NCBI GenBank assembly: GCA_947492905.1
Contig: CANLOL010000001.1
Location: 186,001 to 250,000 of the forward strand
From: an uncultured Sphingorhabdus sp.
GTDB taxonomy: Bacteria; Pseudomonadota; Alphaproteobacteria; Sphingomonadales; Sphingomonadaceae
DNA: 64,000 nucleotides
Reading direction: 5' to 3'
The notes under the pieces were generated by a model that saw only the letters and a program-made list of their open reading frames with translations, did not search any database and was not told the origin of the DNA. Below are positions 17,987-27,397 of this stretch, one piece after another. The position numbers were made by a program, and so were the translations under genes. Positions within the stretch are counted from its first letter, which is position 1; every line of letters starts with the position of its first letter.

Positions 17987-19086
17987 GTACCTTTCTCCAT
18001 TTCATCTTTTTCCGCACCATCTTTATCAGTACTGAGATCAGGCAATAATCCATCAATAGATTTCATATCTTCTGCAATCCGATCGGTAATTTTATCCTCT
18101 ACCAGCCGAGCGGCAACTTCGATTGCATTGGCCACGCCTTTTTCATTCGCGCTGCCATGGCTTTTCACGACAACACCATTTAGCCCCATGAATACCGCGC
18201 CATTATGGTTGTTGGGATCAAGATGATGCTTCAACAATTCCGTTGCAGGGCGCGATACCAAAAATCCAAATTTAGAACGAATAGAGCTTGTGAAAGCACG
18301 TTTCAGCAAATCGGTAACAAAACGCGCAGCCCCCTCAACGGCCTTCAAAGCAATATTGCCCGAATATCCATCGCATACGATTACATCTGCATCACCGCTG
18401 TTGATTTTATCAGCCTCGGTATAGCCTTGGAAACTTAGCGGCAAGCTGTTCGCATCTGTTAAATAATTAGAGGCCTCACGAACGCTGTCTTTGCCTTTAA
18501 TTTCTTCGGTACCAATGTTGAGCAATTTTACGCTGGGCTTTTCAATACCATATATAACCCGCGAGTAAGCAGCGCCCATAACGGCAAATTGCACCAAATT
18601 ACGCGCATCACATTCTGTATTCGCCCCAAGATCGAGCATGACAACATCGCTATCTTTCATGGTCGGCAATAAAGCCGCCAGCGCAGGACGATCAATCCCA
18701 GCCATGGAGCGCAAAGAAAAATTAGCAATTGCCAATAATGCGCCTGTGTTACCAGCACTTACCGCAGCGCTTGCTCTGCCAGATTTCACTGCATCAATAG
18801 CGCTGCCCATTGATGTTTTTTTAGAACGGCGCAGCAAATCGCGGGATACTTTATCATCCGAAGACACAATGTCACTCGTATGTAATATTTCGCAATCGGC
18901 GCTTAAATTAGGATGTTTTTTGAGAGCATTATCAATGGCCTCTTTATCGCCAACCAATAAAAATCGAAAATCGGGGTGACGATGCCGCGCCAATGCAGCG
19001 CCTGCAATCATTACAGATACACCTTCGTCTCCACCCATCGCGTCGATGGCGATAAGCGGTTCGTTGGTCACTGTATAATACTCCAA
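17983..19086 (-). CDS. plsX: Phosphate acyltransferase PlsX
   Basis: Makes acyl-phosphate from acyl-ACP for phospholipid synthesis; peripheral membrane enzyme. The 367-residue protein opens with [14 protein letters not shown] and contains [11 protein letters not shown] and the [17 protein letters not shown] region, all typical of PlsX. A charged tail of about 20 residues follows the conserved domain. In the rpmF-plsX-fabH order found in many bacteria, coupled to fabH by a 4-base overlap. Confidence 0.95.
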   Translation of the reverse strand: MEYYTVTNEPLIAIDAMGGDEGVSVMIAGAALARHRHPDFRFLLVGDKEAIDNALKKHPNLSADCEILHTSDIVSSDDKVSRDLLRRSKKTSMGSAIDAVKSGRASAAVSAGNTGALLAIANFSLRSMAGIDRPALAALLPTMKDSDVVMLDLGANTECDARNLVQFAVMGAAYSRVIYGIEKPSVKLLNIGTEEIKGKDSVREASNYLTDANSLPLSFQGYTEADKINSGDADVIVCDGYSGNIALKAVEGAARFVTDLLKRAFTSSIRSKFGFLVSRPATELLKHHLDPNNHNGAVFMGLNGVVVKSHGSANEKGVANAIEVAARLVEDKITDRIAEDMKSIDGLLPDLSTDKDGAEKDEMEKGT

Positions 19087-19202
19087 TAAAAGGGGGTAAT
19101 TAGATTATATTTTGACATCATGGAATGATATATGACCTATAGCATCATATACAAGCTTAATATGTATATTCGCTTATTTCCGCATAGAAATTAGTCGCGG
19201 AA

Positions 19203-19379
19203 TTAGACGACTGAGAGTATCTCACGTCCGTTATAATGGCCACATTCACCGCACATATGATGAGGACGCTTTAATTCGCCGCAATTTGGGCATTCTTGAT
19301 ATGCTTCAACTTTTAACGCATCATGTGATCTACGCATTCCGCGCTTAGAAGGTGTGGTTTTTCTTTTAGGTACAGCCAT
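19203..19379 (-). CDS. rpmF: 50S ribosomal protein L32
   Basis: A 58-residue gene read directly from the reverse strand: it begins [18 protein letters not shown] and has the CPNC ... CGEC zinc-ribbon pairs (Cys 30, 33, 43, 46) before GHYNGREIL. It lies upstream of plsX with a 116-base spacer, the classical rpmF-plsX-fabH arrangement that links ribosome and membrane-lipid genes. Confidence 0.95.
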   Translation of the reverse strand: MAVPKRKTTPSKRGMRRSHDALKVEAYQECPNCGELKRPHHMCGECGHYNGREILSVV

Positions 19380-19606
19380 TTCGAGACCCGCTCTTTGTTT
19401 AAATCATTGATAGTAATGACAATCTTGTTAATGTATCAATATACTTTATCATAAAGCGATAAGAATCACAAAACACAATATTGCATTGGTAAGCGGTGCG
19501 CTATAGCGGGTTTTTAAGACTTTGCAATATGTCACGGGCCAGCTAAGGCAATTATTATCAAAAAATATCAGTTATTCACTGTTTAATTGAGCATCTGGGG
19601 GAAAAA

Positions 19607-19996
19607 ATGCAACTTACTATCACACTCACAATCGCGGCAGCCGCCGCTCTTTTGAATATTTGGCTTATGCTCCGCGTTGGCAAAGTGCGTATTGCCGATA
19701 ATGTTTTAGTGGGCGATGGCGGCAATGAAAATGTCATTCGCCGCATGAGAGCCCACAGCAATTTCATCGAAAGCGCACCATTAGTATTAATATTAATCGC
19801 CGCCATTGAATTAAGCATTGGCACAAATATAGCGCTTTGGATTGTATCGTCTCTTTATATTTTGGGACGCATCGGTCATGGTTTTGGCATGGATGGTGGA
19901 TCTCTTGAAAAAGGCCGCCTGATTGGAACAATAATTACATTATTAACGCTGCTTGGCCTTGCCGGTTGGGCGATTTATATAAGTTATACTCTATAA
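19607..19996 (+). CDS. MAPEG-family membrane protein
   Basis: 129 residues with four predicted membrane helices and the MAPEG pattern: NVLVGDGGNENVIRRMRAHSNF with glutathione-binding-type Arg/Asn/Glu residues, then SAPLVLI, and GRIGHGFGM. Related proteins are membrane-associated glutathione transferases or of unknown function. GGGGG just upstream of ATG 19607 serves as ribosome binding site. Divergent from rpmF. Confidence 0.88.
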   Translation: MQLTITLTIAAAAALLNIWLMLRVGKVRIADNVLVGDGGNENVIRRMRAHSNFIESAPLVLILIAAIELSIGTNIALWIVSSLYILGRIGHGFGMDGGSLEKGRLIGTIITLLTLLGLAGWAIYISYTL

Positions 19997-20020
19997 TTTT
20001 AGTATTTTGATGCTTGTTTT

Positions 20021-20830
20021 ATGGGTTTATTTGGTTCTAAAAAATTAATCGATGGCGATGAATGGGAATGGCAATTAGCCTGCTTCCAATGGTTGCTAAA
20101 AAATACTGGCGGGATTGAAGAGTTTCGTAAATATCTATTAATCAAACCGACAAGAGATTTTTTTCCTTCAACCTATGCCGACAAACCCAATCAAGCAGAA
20201 TTATTGTTTAACATAATTAAAACGCATGCCGCTATGACAGATTGGCCTGTAACTCTTCGCGCAGGAGAGAAAAGCAAACCAAACTCACTTCACCCCGCTA
20301 CAAATTTTGTTCATGAGAAAGCACCACCACTAGGCACTTTTCAAACAGTAAAAAATTCATCAGGCATGCATGATGTCATAATTAACTATAATCCAAATTT
20401 ATTAGAGAATATCGAAGGTTTTATAGCAACTATGGCGCATGAACTCAGTCATTATCTTATGCATAGTTTCAATACCTTACCTCCTGGCGGAAAAAAACTT
20501 GAAGAACATGCAACTGATTTATGTACTGTTTTTATCGGCTTTGGTATATTTTTATCCAACAATGCAAAAACCGCTGACGGCTTTACAGATTTTGATCAAC
20601 AAGGCTGGCAAGTTGGTTATGCTGGTTATCTAAGTGAAGCTGCTTTGATCACAGCTCTATCGATTACAGAAACTCTAGCAGGGCGTGATCCCATGATGGC
20701 TCAAAACTATCTAAAACCCTATCTTGCAAAAGACCTTAAAAAAGCTTGCAAATATCTTTCTAAAAGAGAGATATTAAATGATATAATGACTGTCGATCTG
20801 TCAGAATATGGTGATTATACTAAATTATAA
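20021..20830 (+). CDS. Orphan HExxH zincin-like protein of unknown function
   Basis: Family not recognised. The 269-residue, signal-less protein contains MAHELSHYLM near residue 145 (HExxH zinc-peptidase signature) and, 20-odd residues later, EEHATDLCT, which could supply the third zinc ligand (Glu, as in gluzincins, or the Asp). The N-terminal half has WLLKNTGGIEEFRK and a GTF...NSSGMHDVIINYNP strand region. Base usage is AT-richer than the neighbours. The start ATG lacks a clear ribosome-binding site (preceded by TTGTTTT). A proteolytic or toxin-like role is only inference from the motif. Confidence 0.75.
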   Translation: MGLFGSKKLIDGDEWEWQLACFQWLLKNTGGIEEFRKYLLIKPTRDFFPSTYADKPNQAELLFNIIKTHAAMTDWPVTLRAGEKSKPNSLHPATNFVHEKAPPLGTFQTVKNSSGMHDVIINYNPNLLENIEGFIATMAHELSHYLMHSFNTLPPGGKKLEEHATDLCTVFIGFGIFLSNNAKTADGFTDFDQQGWQVGYAGYLSEAALITALSITETLAGRDPMMAQNYLKPYLAKDLKKACKYLSKREILNDIMTVDLSEYGDYTKL

Positions 20831-20850
20831 CACTCATCTATAAGAGCCGT

Positions 20851-22289
20851 TTATCGCTTACCTTTGCCCTTACGCAGGCTCAATATACCGCTGAATAAGC
20901 CGCGCTTGCTAAATTTTTCGAACATTTCATCTGGCCCATTTGGGTCCATAATTTCATTATCCGCCAGCCATTTTTCGACATTGATTAATTCTGGTGGACT
21001 GTAAGGAACCAATGTTTTTCCATCTCCTCGTAGGGCCTCGATACAGGCAATTAACGAGCTATTTTCCGTCATATATTTGCTAATATCCTGAACATCGCAA
21101 TCCAAATGTTCGGCCAATAAATCATTACGAATATGCGTTATAGTGTCCCTATCATTGCGCCTATCAGGCATAATTGCAATGTCAGCCTCTGTATCAAGAC
21201 GCATCGATCTATTGTTCAAATTCGATGATCCTATATTTAATATTTTATCATCGATAATCATGATTTTAGCATGACAATAAATAGGATTCCTCAAGCGCGT
21301 AACAGGATGATAAATCCGCAGATGGTCCTGCTTATCTATTGTTTTGAGCGCTTTATAAACCCGCGCACGCGCTGTATCCATGAAAATAGGTCTAGCCAGC
21401 CATCAGCAGACACAGGGTTAATCACAACCACTTCTGGTCCAGCAGCTTCGGCCAAACGCAATGATATTGCCTCTGCTATTTTGCGCGAACAAAAATATTG
21501 GCTTTCAATATAAATATGATGCTTCGCCGAATTAATATGGTCGATATAAATATCTTCTATAGCATGTAATGCAGGTCGTTTATTGGTTAATTCGGGCAAA
21601 GTAAGCGCCAAATGAATATCTATATCGGTGAAATCAGGCTTTAATCCGACAGGCCAAATTTCTGCACTATTCTCTATTCTCTGAATAGTATCGCCGCCTG
21701 CATAATCCCATCGCTCGTAACAAGCATCTGCTATTTTCTCTACTATTGGGCCTTTAATAGCAGAAGCTGCATCATGCCAAGGCGGATAGGGTTGGTGATT
21801 TGGAAAAGTGCGATTGGGTTCATTATCCGCATGTTCGCGCGTATCCCACCGATAGCCAGTAACGTCAATTCCCCCGCAAAAGGCCATGATATCATCAATT
21901 AAGATTAATTTTTGATGATGCGAACTTCCCGTTGGATGCGCATTATCCAATTGGATATGGATGCGCGGGTGCATCATCCATTTGGTCAGTGTGAAAATAG
22001 TTTTGCCGCGAAACAAAGTGGTGAATGCGCCTGTCCCCCACCGCAATATGTAAACGTGCAAATCGGGATTTTGATTCACAATCCAATAGATAAAATCGCC
22101 GATAGTCTCGGGACCATCATCTTTTAGCGCTGGATTGCCAAATTTTACGCGCGCATCAAAGTCCCAACCGATCATCATGATGCGTTTTTTGGCTTGATGC
22201 ATAGCATTGCGAGCATGGGTGAAATAATCATCTGCATCAATGATGATAGCGGCATCATCACGGCTTGATTGCATCTGATTATCGCTCAT
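20851..22289 (-). pseudogene. Phospholipase D-like protein split by a frameshift
   Basis: Two overlapping reading frames together make one PLD-superfamily protein. The 5' part (22289 to about 21395) carries the first HKD motif, HHQKLILIDD; the 3' part (to 20851) carries the second, HAKIMIIDDKILNIGSSN. Between them the reading frame changes at a GGCTGGCT tandem four-mer (about 21394-21401). Adding one more GGCT would rejoin the frames as ...ADGWLARPIFMDTARAR, close to the usual sequence of intact homologues, so a 4-base slippage deletion is the simplest cause. If the read is correct the enzyme (likely a cardiolipin synthase or phosphodiesterase relative) lacks its second active-site half. A sequencing error is the alternative. 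Confidence 0.82.
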
Positions 22290-22311
22290 AAAATTTATGC
22301 AGTCACCCTAT

Positions 22312-22992
22312 TCAACGATTGGACAATACATCGTCGGCGACAAATGCATTATTTTTGCGCTCATAGCCAAATTGGCTGGTTGGGCCATGCCCGGGAACAA
22401 ATGTCACATCATTGCCCAGCGGCCATAATTTTTGCGTGATAGCATCAATCAAATCTTGGTGGTTACCGCGCGGAAAATCGGTTCTACCGATTGAACCTTG
22501 GAAAATAACGTCGCCAACTATGGCAAATTTGCTTGGCTCATGATAAAAAATAACATGCCCTGGCGTGTGACCGGGACAGTGAATAACATCTAATATCAGC
22601 TCTCCCACTGTCACTTGGTCGCCATCATCTAACCAACGATCTGGTTCAAACACCTGCCCATTCACGCCATATTTTGCGCCATCTTCGCCAAGCCGCTCTA
22701 TCCAGAATATATCATCTTTATGCGGGCCTTCGATGGGTATCCCCAATTCTTTGGCCAATATGCCCGCTTCACCGCAATGATCGATATGCCCATGGGTGAT
22801 GATGATTTTTTCCATCTCTACCCCTGTTTGCTTAATCGCTGCGCGTAATTTATCCAAATCACCCCCAGGGTCGCTTAAAGCGGCTTTGTTGGTTTTGGTG
22901 CACCAAATCAGCGTACAATTTTGCTGTAATGGGGTGACGGGTATGATAGCCGCCTTTAGAGGGGGCTGCGGGTTTGTTGTAACATTGCTCAT
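22312..22992 (-). CDS. MBL-fold hydrolase, GloB/YcbL-like
   Basis: A 226-residue metallo-beta-lactamase-fold hydrolase. THGHIDHCGEA is the HxHxDH dinuclear metal motif; CPGHTPGHV, VGDVIFQGSIGRTDF and VPGHGPTS supply the further ligands. The GRTDFPRGNH segment is typical of the glyoxalase II-related YcbL group, which hydrolyses S-glutathione thioesters or similar. Lies 22 bases downstream of the PLD-like gene start, but same-strand order means it is upstream in transcription. Confidence 0.88.
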   Translation of the reverse strand: MSNVTTNPQPPLKAAIIPVTPLQQNCTLIWCTKTNKAALSDPGGDLDKLRAAIKQTGVEMEKIIITHGHIDHCGEAGILAKELGIPIEGPHKDDIFWIERLGEDGAKYGVNGQVFEPDRWLDDGDQVTVGELILDVIHCPGHTPGHVIFYHEPSKFAIVGDVIFQGSIGRTDFPRGNHQDLIDAITQKLWPLGNDVTFVPGHGPTSQFGYERKNNAFVADDVLSNR

Positions 22993-23036
22993 AGCCTATA
23001 TTTGAAGCTATTTTAGAGATGAAGCAATAGTCTTTA

Positions 23037-23723
23037 TCATGCTATTTTGCGCCCTACCCAAATAACATGGCCGATAATGGTAATTGTATTAGCGTCAATA
23101 TTGCGCCAATCGCTATAAGATGGATTATCGCTGATAACATCTATCATACCGGTTGGGCCAAATGAAAGTCGTTTGACCATCAAACTATCCTCCATGCGCA
23201 ATACATAAATGCCATCTTTGCGCCGCGCTCCATCATAGCGCGCCACCATTATATCATCCCCGCTAGAAAGAGTGGGCATCATGCTGTCACCATCAACGCT
23301 CACAATCGATAATGTTTTTTTGTCATAGGGAAATTGCCGCAGCCATTTGGGATCAAAAGCAATTTTACCAGCAAGGCTCTCCATTTGATCCAAATTCCCC
23401 GCGCCAGCAGAGACACCAACAGAGAGTTTAGAGATAGTTTCAAGCCCTTGATTCGCAATTGCTTCGTCAGGAGCGCCCAATATTTTCTGATTCACACTAT
23501 AATAGCGCGCCAATATGATACGGTCTTTTTCAGCCAATATTTTTGGCGTTCCCCGTTCGATATATTGTTGGATATAGGACGGGTTTCGGCCAATAAGCTC
23601 TGAAATTCCTTTATAATCATCGCCATTGCTTTTTATTAATTCGCGCAATGTCTCGCGCGCATCTTCATTGCCCATAGTCTGTTTTATAATCTGTGATGGT
23701 GAGCGATTTGCGGTTTTTTTCAT
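23037..23723 (-). CDS. S24-family repressor (HTH + LexA-type autoprotease domain)
   Basis: 228 residues. The N-terminal part (about 20-70) includes a helix-turn-helix-like segment, GISELIGRNPSYIQQYIERG. The C-terminal domain (about 110-228) is a LexA/CI-type S24 domain with the Ser of VDGDSMMPT and the Lys of DSLMVKRLSF as catalytic dyad, ending HVIWVGRKIA. No Ala-Gly cleavage site is certain, though a SAGAGNL stretch precedes the domain. It faces two small genes across a 121-base gap filled with inverted repeats and probably represses both directions. Link to the SOS response is inference. Confidence 0.87.
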   Translation of the reverse strand: MKKTANRSPSQIIKQTMGNEDARETLRELIKSNGDDYKGISELIGRNPSYIQQYIERGTPKILAEKDRIILARYYSVNQKILGAPDEAIANQGLETISKLSVGVSAGAGNLDQMESLAGKIAFDPKWLRQFPYDKKTLSIVSVDGDSMMPTLSSGDDIMVARYDGARRKDGIYVLRMEDSLMVKRLSFGPTGMIDVISDNPSYSDWRNIDANTITIIGHVIWVGRKIA

Positions 23724-23739
23724 AAAAACTCTATAGCAA

Positions 23740-23811
23740 TAGGAATTTTCCTAGACAAGTAGGATTTTACCTATCATTTATGTTCCTACTTTGTTCCTAT
23801 CGATTCGATAG
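23740..23811. promoter_or_regulatory. Operator-like array between the S24 repressor and two small genes
   Basis: TAGGAATTTTCCTA (23740-23753) and TAGGATTTTACCTA (23760-23773) are inverted repeats with centres 20 bp apart, two helical turns. Two more TTCCTA half-sites (23783-23788, 23794-23799) follow with 11-bp spacing. A perfect 7-bp-arm palindrome CTATCGATTCGATAG lies at 23797-23811. Their place between divergent genes suggests autoregulation by the S24 protein; this is inferred, not shown. Confidence 0.65.
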
Positions 23812-23844
23812 ATTTAATCGCAGCGCAAACCAGAGGAGATAAAT

Positions 23845-24036
23845 ATGCATATGTTAAGGATTGTTGAGAAATTTCTGCGGGAAAATGACATAGCTCCGAC
23901 CAAATTTGGCCGCATAGTCGCAGGTGATCCGCGCTTAGTCCTCGATATGCGCTTAGGCCGCGAAGTGCGCCATCCTATGCAGAAAAAAATATTACAATAT
24001 ATAGAGGATTATGCTCCTGCCAAAGGGCATTTATGA
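23845..24036 (+). CDS. Small conserved protein (63 aa), DPR-LDMRLGRE type
   Basis: Function unknown. The sequence resembles short alphaproteobacterial proteins with an FGR-x-x-x-x-DPR...DMRxGRE pattern and looks helical throughout, like a minimal DNA-binding HTH, though no classical turn is clear. GAGGAG at 23833-23838 precedes ATG 23845 with normal spacing. Its stop overlaps the next start by 4 bases. Placed opposite the S24 repressor. Confidence 0.75.
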   Translation: MHMLRIVEKFLRENDIAPTKFGRIVAGDPRLVLDMRLGREVRHPMQKKILQYIEDYAPAKGHL

Positions 24037-24419
24037 TGACCGAGATACGCCATAACTTCACAAAGGATAATAGCCTCTCTGCGCAAATCACTACCTTATT
24101 AAGAGACATATTTGCGGTTCATTATGATCCAGAAACGCTCTTATTTCACAAAAAGAAATGGGCCGATAAACCATGGTATAGCTCTACATATGAAGGGCGG
24201 GTTCATAATTTAACATTTAGGGTATCGCGCAATGAAAGCTATGAGAGCTATGATTTCGCCCAGAAAATCATTGATCCAGCGCCCATTCGTCAAGCGTTAG
24301 AGGCGCATGAATTTATCATGCGAAAATCATTTGTCGCTTCTGCCAAAATCAAAAATATAGAACAAAAGCCATCCTATATTGATTTAGAGATAGAGGCGGT
24401 AATAATATTTGAAGAATAG
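24033..24419 (+). CDS. Hypothetical protein (128 aa) coupled to the 63-aa gene
   Basis: Not recognised. No signal peptide or membrane helix; mixed alpha/beta with KKWADKPWYSSTYEGRVHNL and a C-terminal acidic strand. The start ATG lies in an ATGATG overlapping the preceding stop, so translation is coupled. The pair is probably one operon under the S24 repressor. Converges on the acidic membrane protein gene with only 3 bases between stops. Confidence 0.75.
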   Translation: MMTEIRHNFTKDNSLSAQITTLLRDIFAVHYDPETLLFHKKKWADKPWYSSTYEGRVHNLTFRVSRNESYESYDFAQKIIDPAPIRQALEAHEFIMRKSFVASAKIKNIEQKPSYIDLEIEAVIIFEE

Positions 24420-24422
24420 AGC

Positions 24423-26000
24423 TTATGCGCTGCGTTCTGTCATTTTATGCAGCGTATCCAATGCAGATTTTAGCGCATTATCCATTTCAGCTTTCTGACT
24501 TTTGGTTACCACAGTATTGCCATCATCAGCTTCGCTATTATCAGTATCGCTATTATCAGTATCGGTTTCTTCTTGCTCGCTAGCAGGTACCAAAGTAGCT
24601 GCAGGACGCTTGCTATCGACTATTGCATCTTCATCTATAGCCTGTTTTTTATCATGCGCAGATTTTTCAGCCCGTTTAATTGCTGCATCATCAATAACAT
24701 CTGCATAATCATCCAACTGTGTTTCTTTTTTCACAATCTTATCGGTTTTGATATCAGCCGCTGCGACAGTCTCAGGCAGCGTATCAAATTCAGATGATGA
24801 ATCAAAATCAGCAGGTGTTTCACTTGCGGATTCTTCTTTTGCCTGCAATCTCTGAGCACGTTTTTCTACTAAAATTTCAAGGCGGCCCATTAAGCTATCG
24901 ATTGTCGGCAAATCATCATGAGAACTCGTAGCTTCTTTAGCTACTGGTTCCATTACATCGCTATTGTTATCGGCAGCAATATTATCTTCATTTTCGGCAG
25001 AGATAGAAATCTCAACCTCTTCATCATTCAAAGATTCAGTCTCGTCGATAACTTCTTCTATTTCTTCATTAATGATCTGTGGTTGAAGGAAAACTTCATC
25101 CTTGCTTTGTTCAGCTTCATTTTGATCGACATTATTTTCTTGCGCAGGCAATTCATCAATATCTGATAAATTACTATCTAAAGACTGATTATCATCGGTG
25201 TCTTTTTGATCCCATTCTTTATCCAAAATTCTCTCACCCAAATCTTCGTCCGCAGATAGCGGGCGTCTTGCTGGTGCATCTGGATGTTTGTCGGCGTTGC
25301 GTAATTTGGGTAAATCATCAAAGCTTTTGATGCTGTCATCCCCGCCCATGAACGGCAGTTTCTTAATCTTGGATTTAATAGTTGAACCCGCAGCAACTAA
25401 TCCGCCTGCCGCGGCCGCCATTGCGCCGCCAGCTATAGCGACAAATTTTTTCTTATCAGCTGGTTTACTCTCCACATCATCATCGTCTTGATCGATATGA
25501 TCTTGGTCGATATGATCTTGGTCGATTTGGTGCTGGTTTTGGATATTTCTCTCATCTTCTTGGTAAATACGCTCTGCCAATTCTGAATCATCTTCTGATA
25601 AAGCCATACGATTGCGCTCTTTCGCCATTTCATTGACATAATCATCATCAGAATAAACAGAATCTTCCTGTGGTGCCTTACGAAAGCTCAATAACAAAAC
25701 AAGCAATATAGAAGCCGCCAATATAGCCGTAAATACAACAAATAATGTTCTAGCACTGCTGCCTAGCGGAGCAGCTGTCGCCGGAATAATCTCTGAGAGT
25801 CCCGATGCACCAGTAAAGGCTTCCAAGGTTGAAATAGGAATTAGCATTGCAAATGCGGCGGTGATTAGACCGCCTATTATTGCAATAAGAAATACCATTT
25901 TATTACTAATACGAGCAAGAAACGCGCTAATGGGATTGTCCCACGCTTTCTTCTTTAATCGATCGGCAATTTCCATTTTCTGCTCCGTAATCATTCTCAA
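24423..26000 (-). CDS. Two-TM protein with long acidic, disordered cytoplasmic tail
   Basis: 525 residues, family not named. Two hydrophobic helices at about residues 34-55 and 80-105, preceded by a basic stretch, then several hundred residues rich in Asp, Glu, Ser and Asn with little predicted structure. A triplicated IDQDH unit (about residue 163-175) and an Ala/Gly-rich hydrophobic patch near 190-210 interrupt it. The C-terminal tip LKSALDTLHKMTERS looks like a short conserved amphipathic helix. Proteins of this layout occur in sphingomonads; function unknown. It ends 3 bases from the convergent small gene. The true start may be one of the later in-frame Met codons (e.g. MEIADRLKKKAW). Confidence 0.75.
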   Translation of the reverse strand: MRMITEQKMEIADRLKKKAWDNPISAFLARISNKMVFLIAIIGGLITAAFAMLIPISTLEAFTGASGLSEIIPATAAPLGSSARTLFVVFTAILAASILLVLLLSFRKAPQEDSVYSDDDYVNEMAKERNRMALSEDDSELAERIYQEDERNIQNQHQIDQDHIDQDHIDQDDDDVESKPADKKKFVAIAGGAMAAAAGGLVAAGSTIKSKIKKLPFMGGDDSIKSFDDLPKLRNADKHPDAPARRPLSADEDLGERILDKEWDQKDTDDNQSLDSNLSDIDELPAQENNVDQNEAEQSKDEVFLQPQIINEEIEEVIDETESLNDEEVEISISAENEDNIAADNNSDVMEPVAKEATSSHDDLPTIDSLMGRLEILVEKRAQRLQAKEESASETPADFDSSSEFDTLPETVAAADIKTDKIVKKETQLDDYADVIDDAAIKRAEKSAHDKKQAIDEDAIVDSKRPAATLVPASEQEETDTDNSDTDNSEADDGNTVVTKSQKAEMDNALKSALDTLHKMTERSA

Positions 26001-26021
26001 GGCTCGGCAAATATAGCCTAA

Positions 26022-27236
26022 TTATGAACCTTCTAGCAAAAAATGGTAAACAGGATCGTAACGACGAATATTTATTTCCCAATTTCGTTGTTTTTCAACA
26101 TATTGCTTAGCAATTTTGCGGCGTTTTGGCCATTCATCTTTACTATTTAGGACCTCAAAACAGGCATTGGCGATAGATTTTGGATCATCTGCAGCAAATA
26201 AAGAACCTGTAACGCCATCCTCTATTAATTCTTTATGCCCACCAACATCAGAAGCCACGACCAATTTGCTTTGCGCCATCGCTTCCAGAGGCTTAAGCGG
26301 GGTAACCAAGTCTGTTAACCGCATATTTTTGCGTGGATAGGCCAAAATATCGATAAGCGAATAATATTTCTCCACCTCTTCATGCGGAACACGCCCTAAA
26401 AAATGGATATGTTCAGCCGCAGAAGAAGCTTTGGCTTGCGCGCGCAACTTTTCTTCCATAGGCCCGCCGCCAACTAAGATAAGTGCTGCATTACTGCCTT
26501 TTTCGCGCAGCAATGGCATGGCAGTTATTAAATCATCCAATCCTTCATAATCATAAAAACTGCCGATAAAGCCCAATATATCTTTGCCTTGCAGATTTAA
26601 TTTTTCATATAATTCGGTATCGCGCGGTTTGGCTTTGCCGAAAACACCCATATCAACCCCATTAGGCGATATGGTGATTTTATCTTCAGCCACGCCGCGC
26701 ACGATAAGATCTTTTTTCAAACCCTCACAAATTACGGCAACATGATCGGCCTTACTAATCACATAATCTTCTAAGGCACGGGTCAATTTATATTTCAAAC
26801 TGCCTTCAGTTCCGGTTCCATTGCCAACCGCTGCATCTTCCCAAAATGCTCTGATTTCATATAGAAATGGTATTTTGAGGTGCGCTGCTGCTTGCGCGGC
26901 GGCTAGGCCGTTAAGCGCAGGAGAATGGGCATGGATAATCTTAAATGGTAATTTTTTGTGCGTCGCGATGATAGCATCACGAAGGGCTTTAACTTCATTC
27001 CATTCACGCCATAGGAATGGACCACTCGCCTCTTCCATAGTGCGGTAAAAATGCAATCCTTCGACCATTTGCTCTGTATCAGATAATGTCTGGCCGCCTT
27101 GATATTGGCGCACACCCGTGATGCCCGCGACCTTCCAACCCGCATTTACCTGTGCTTTCATAATAGCACGCGTTCTGAAAGTATAACCGCTGTGAAGAGG
27201 CAGACTATGGTCTAATACATGTAAAACATCATTCAT
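26022..27236 (-). CDS. Exosortase A system-associated GT4 glycosyltransferase
   Basis: A 404-residue GT-B glycosyltransferase. The N-terminus VLHVLDHSLPLHSGYTFRTR is characteristic of the exosortase A-associated transferase group seen in sphingomonad and betaproteobacterial exopolysaccharide loci. Downstream come the UDP-sugar-binding signs SPNGVDMGVF, GFIGSFYDYEGLDDL and the DLVTPLKPLEAMA E/K region. The neighbour across a short gap is the O-ligase of the same system, supporting a role in surface polysaccharide assembly at the inner membrane. Confidence 0.9.
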   Translation of the reverse strand: MNDVLHVLDHSLPLHSGYTFRTRAIMKAQVNAGWKVAGITGVRQYQGGQTLSDTEQMVEGLHFYRTMEEASGPFLWREWNEVKALRDAIIATHKKLPFKIIHAHSPALNGLAAAQAAAHLKIPFLYEIRAFWEDAAVGNGTGTEGSLKYKLTRALEDYVISKADHVAVICEGLKKDLIVRGVAEDKITISPNGVDMGVFGKAKPRDTELYEKLNLQGKDILGFIGSFYDYEGLDDLITAMPLLREKGSNAALILVGGGPMEEKLRAQAKASSAAEHIHFLGRVPHEEVEKYYSLIDILAYPRKNMRLTDLVTPLKPLEAMAQSKLVVASDVGGHKELIEDGVTGSLFAADDPKSIANACFEVLNSKDEWPKRRKIAKQYVEKQRNWEINIRRYDPVYHFLLEGS

Positions 27237-27397
27237 ACTTACTATTAACCATAAAAATATTAACGCAACGTCAACTCAACTAGGTTATGGGGGAATTTCT
27301 TACAAGCTATGAAATTTGTTTTGAATCTGTAAGACAGTATATATTCATAGTTGATATATCAGTATGATTGAAAATTTTAGACGATGAAGGGCATGAT

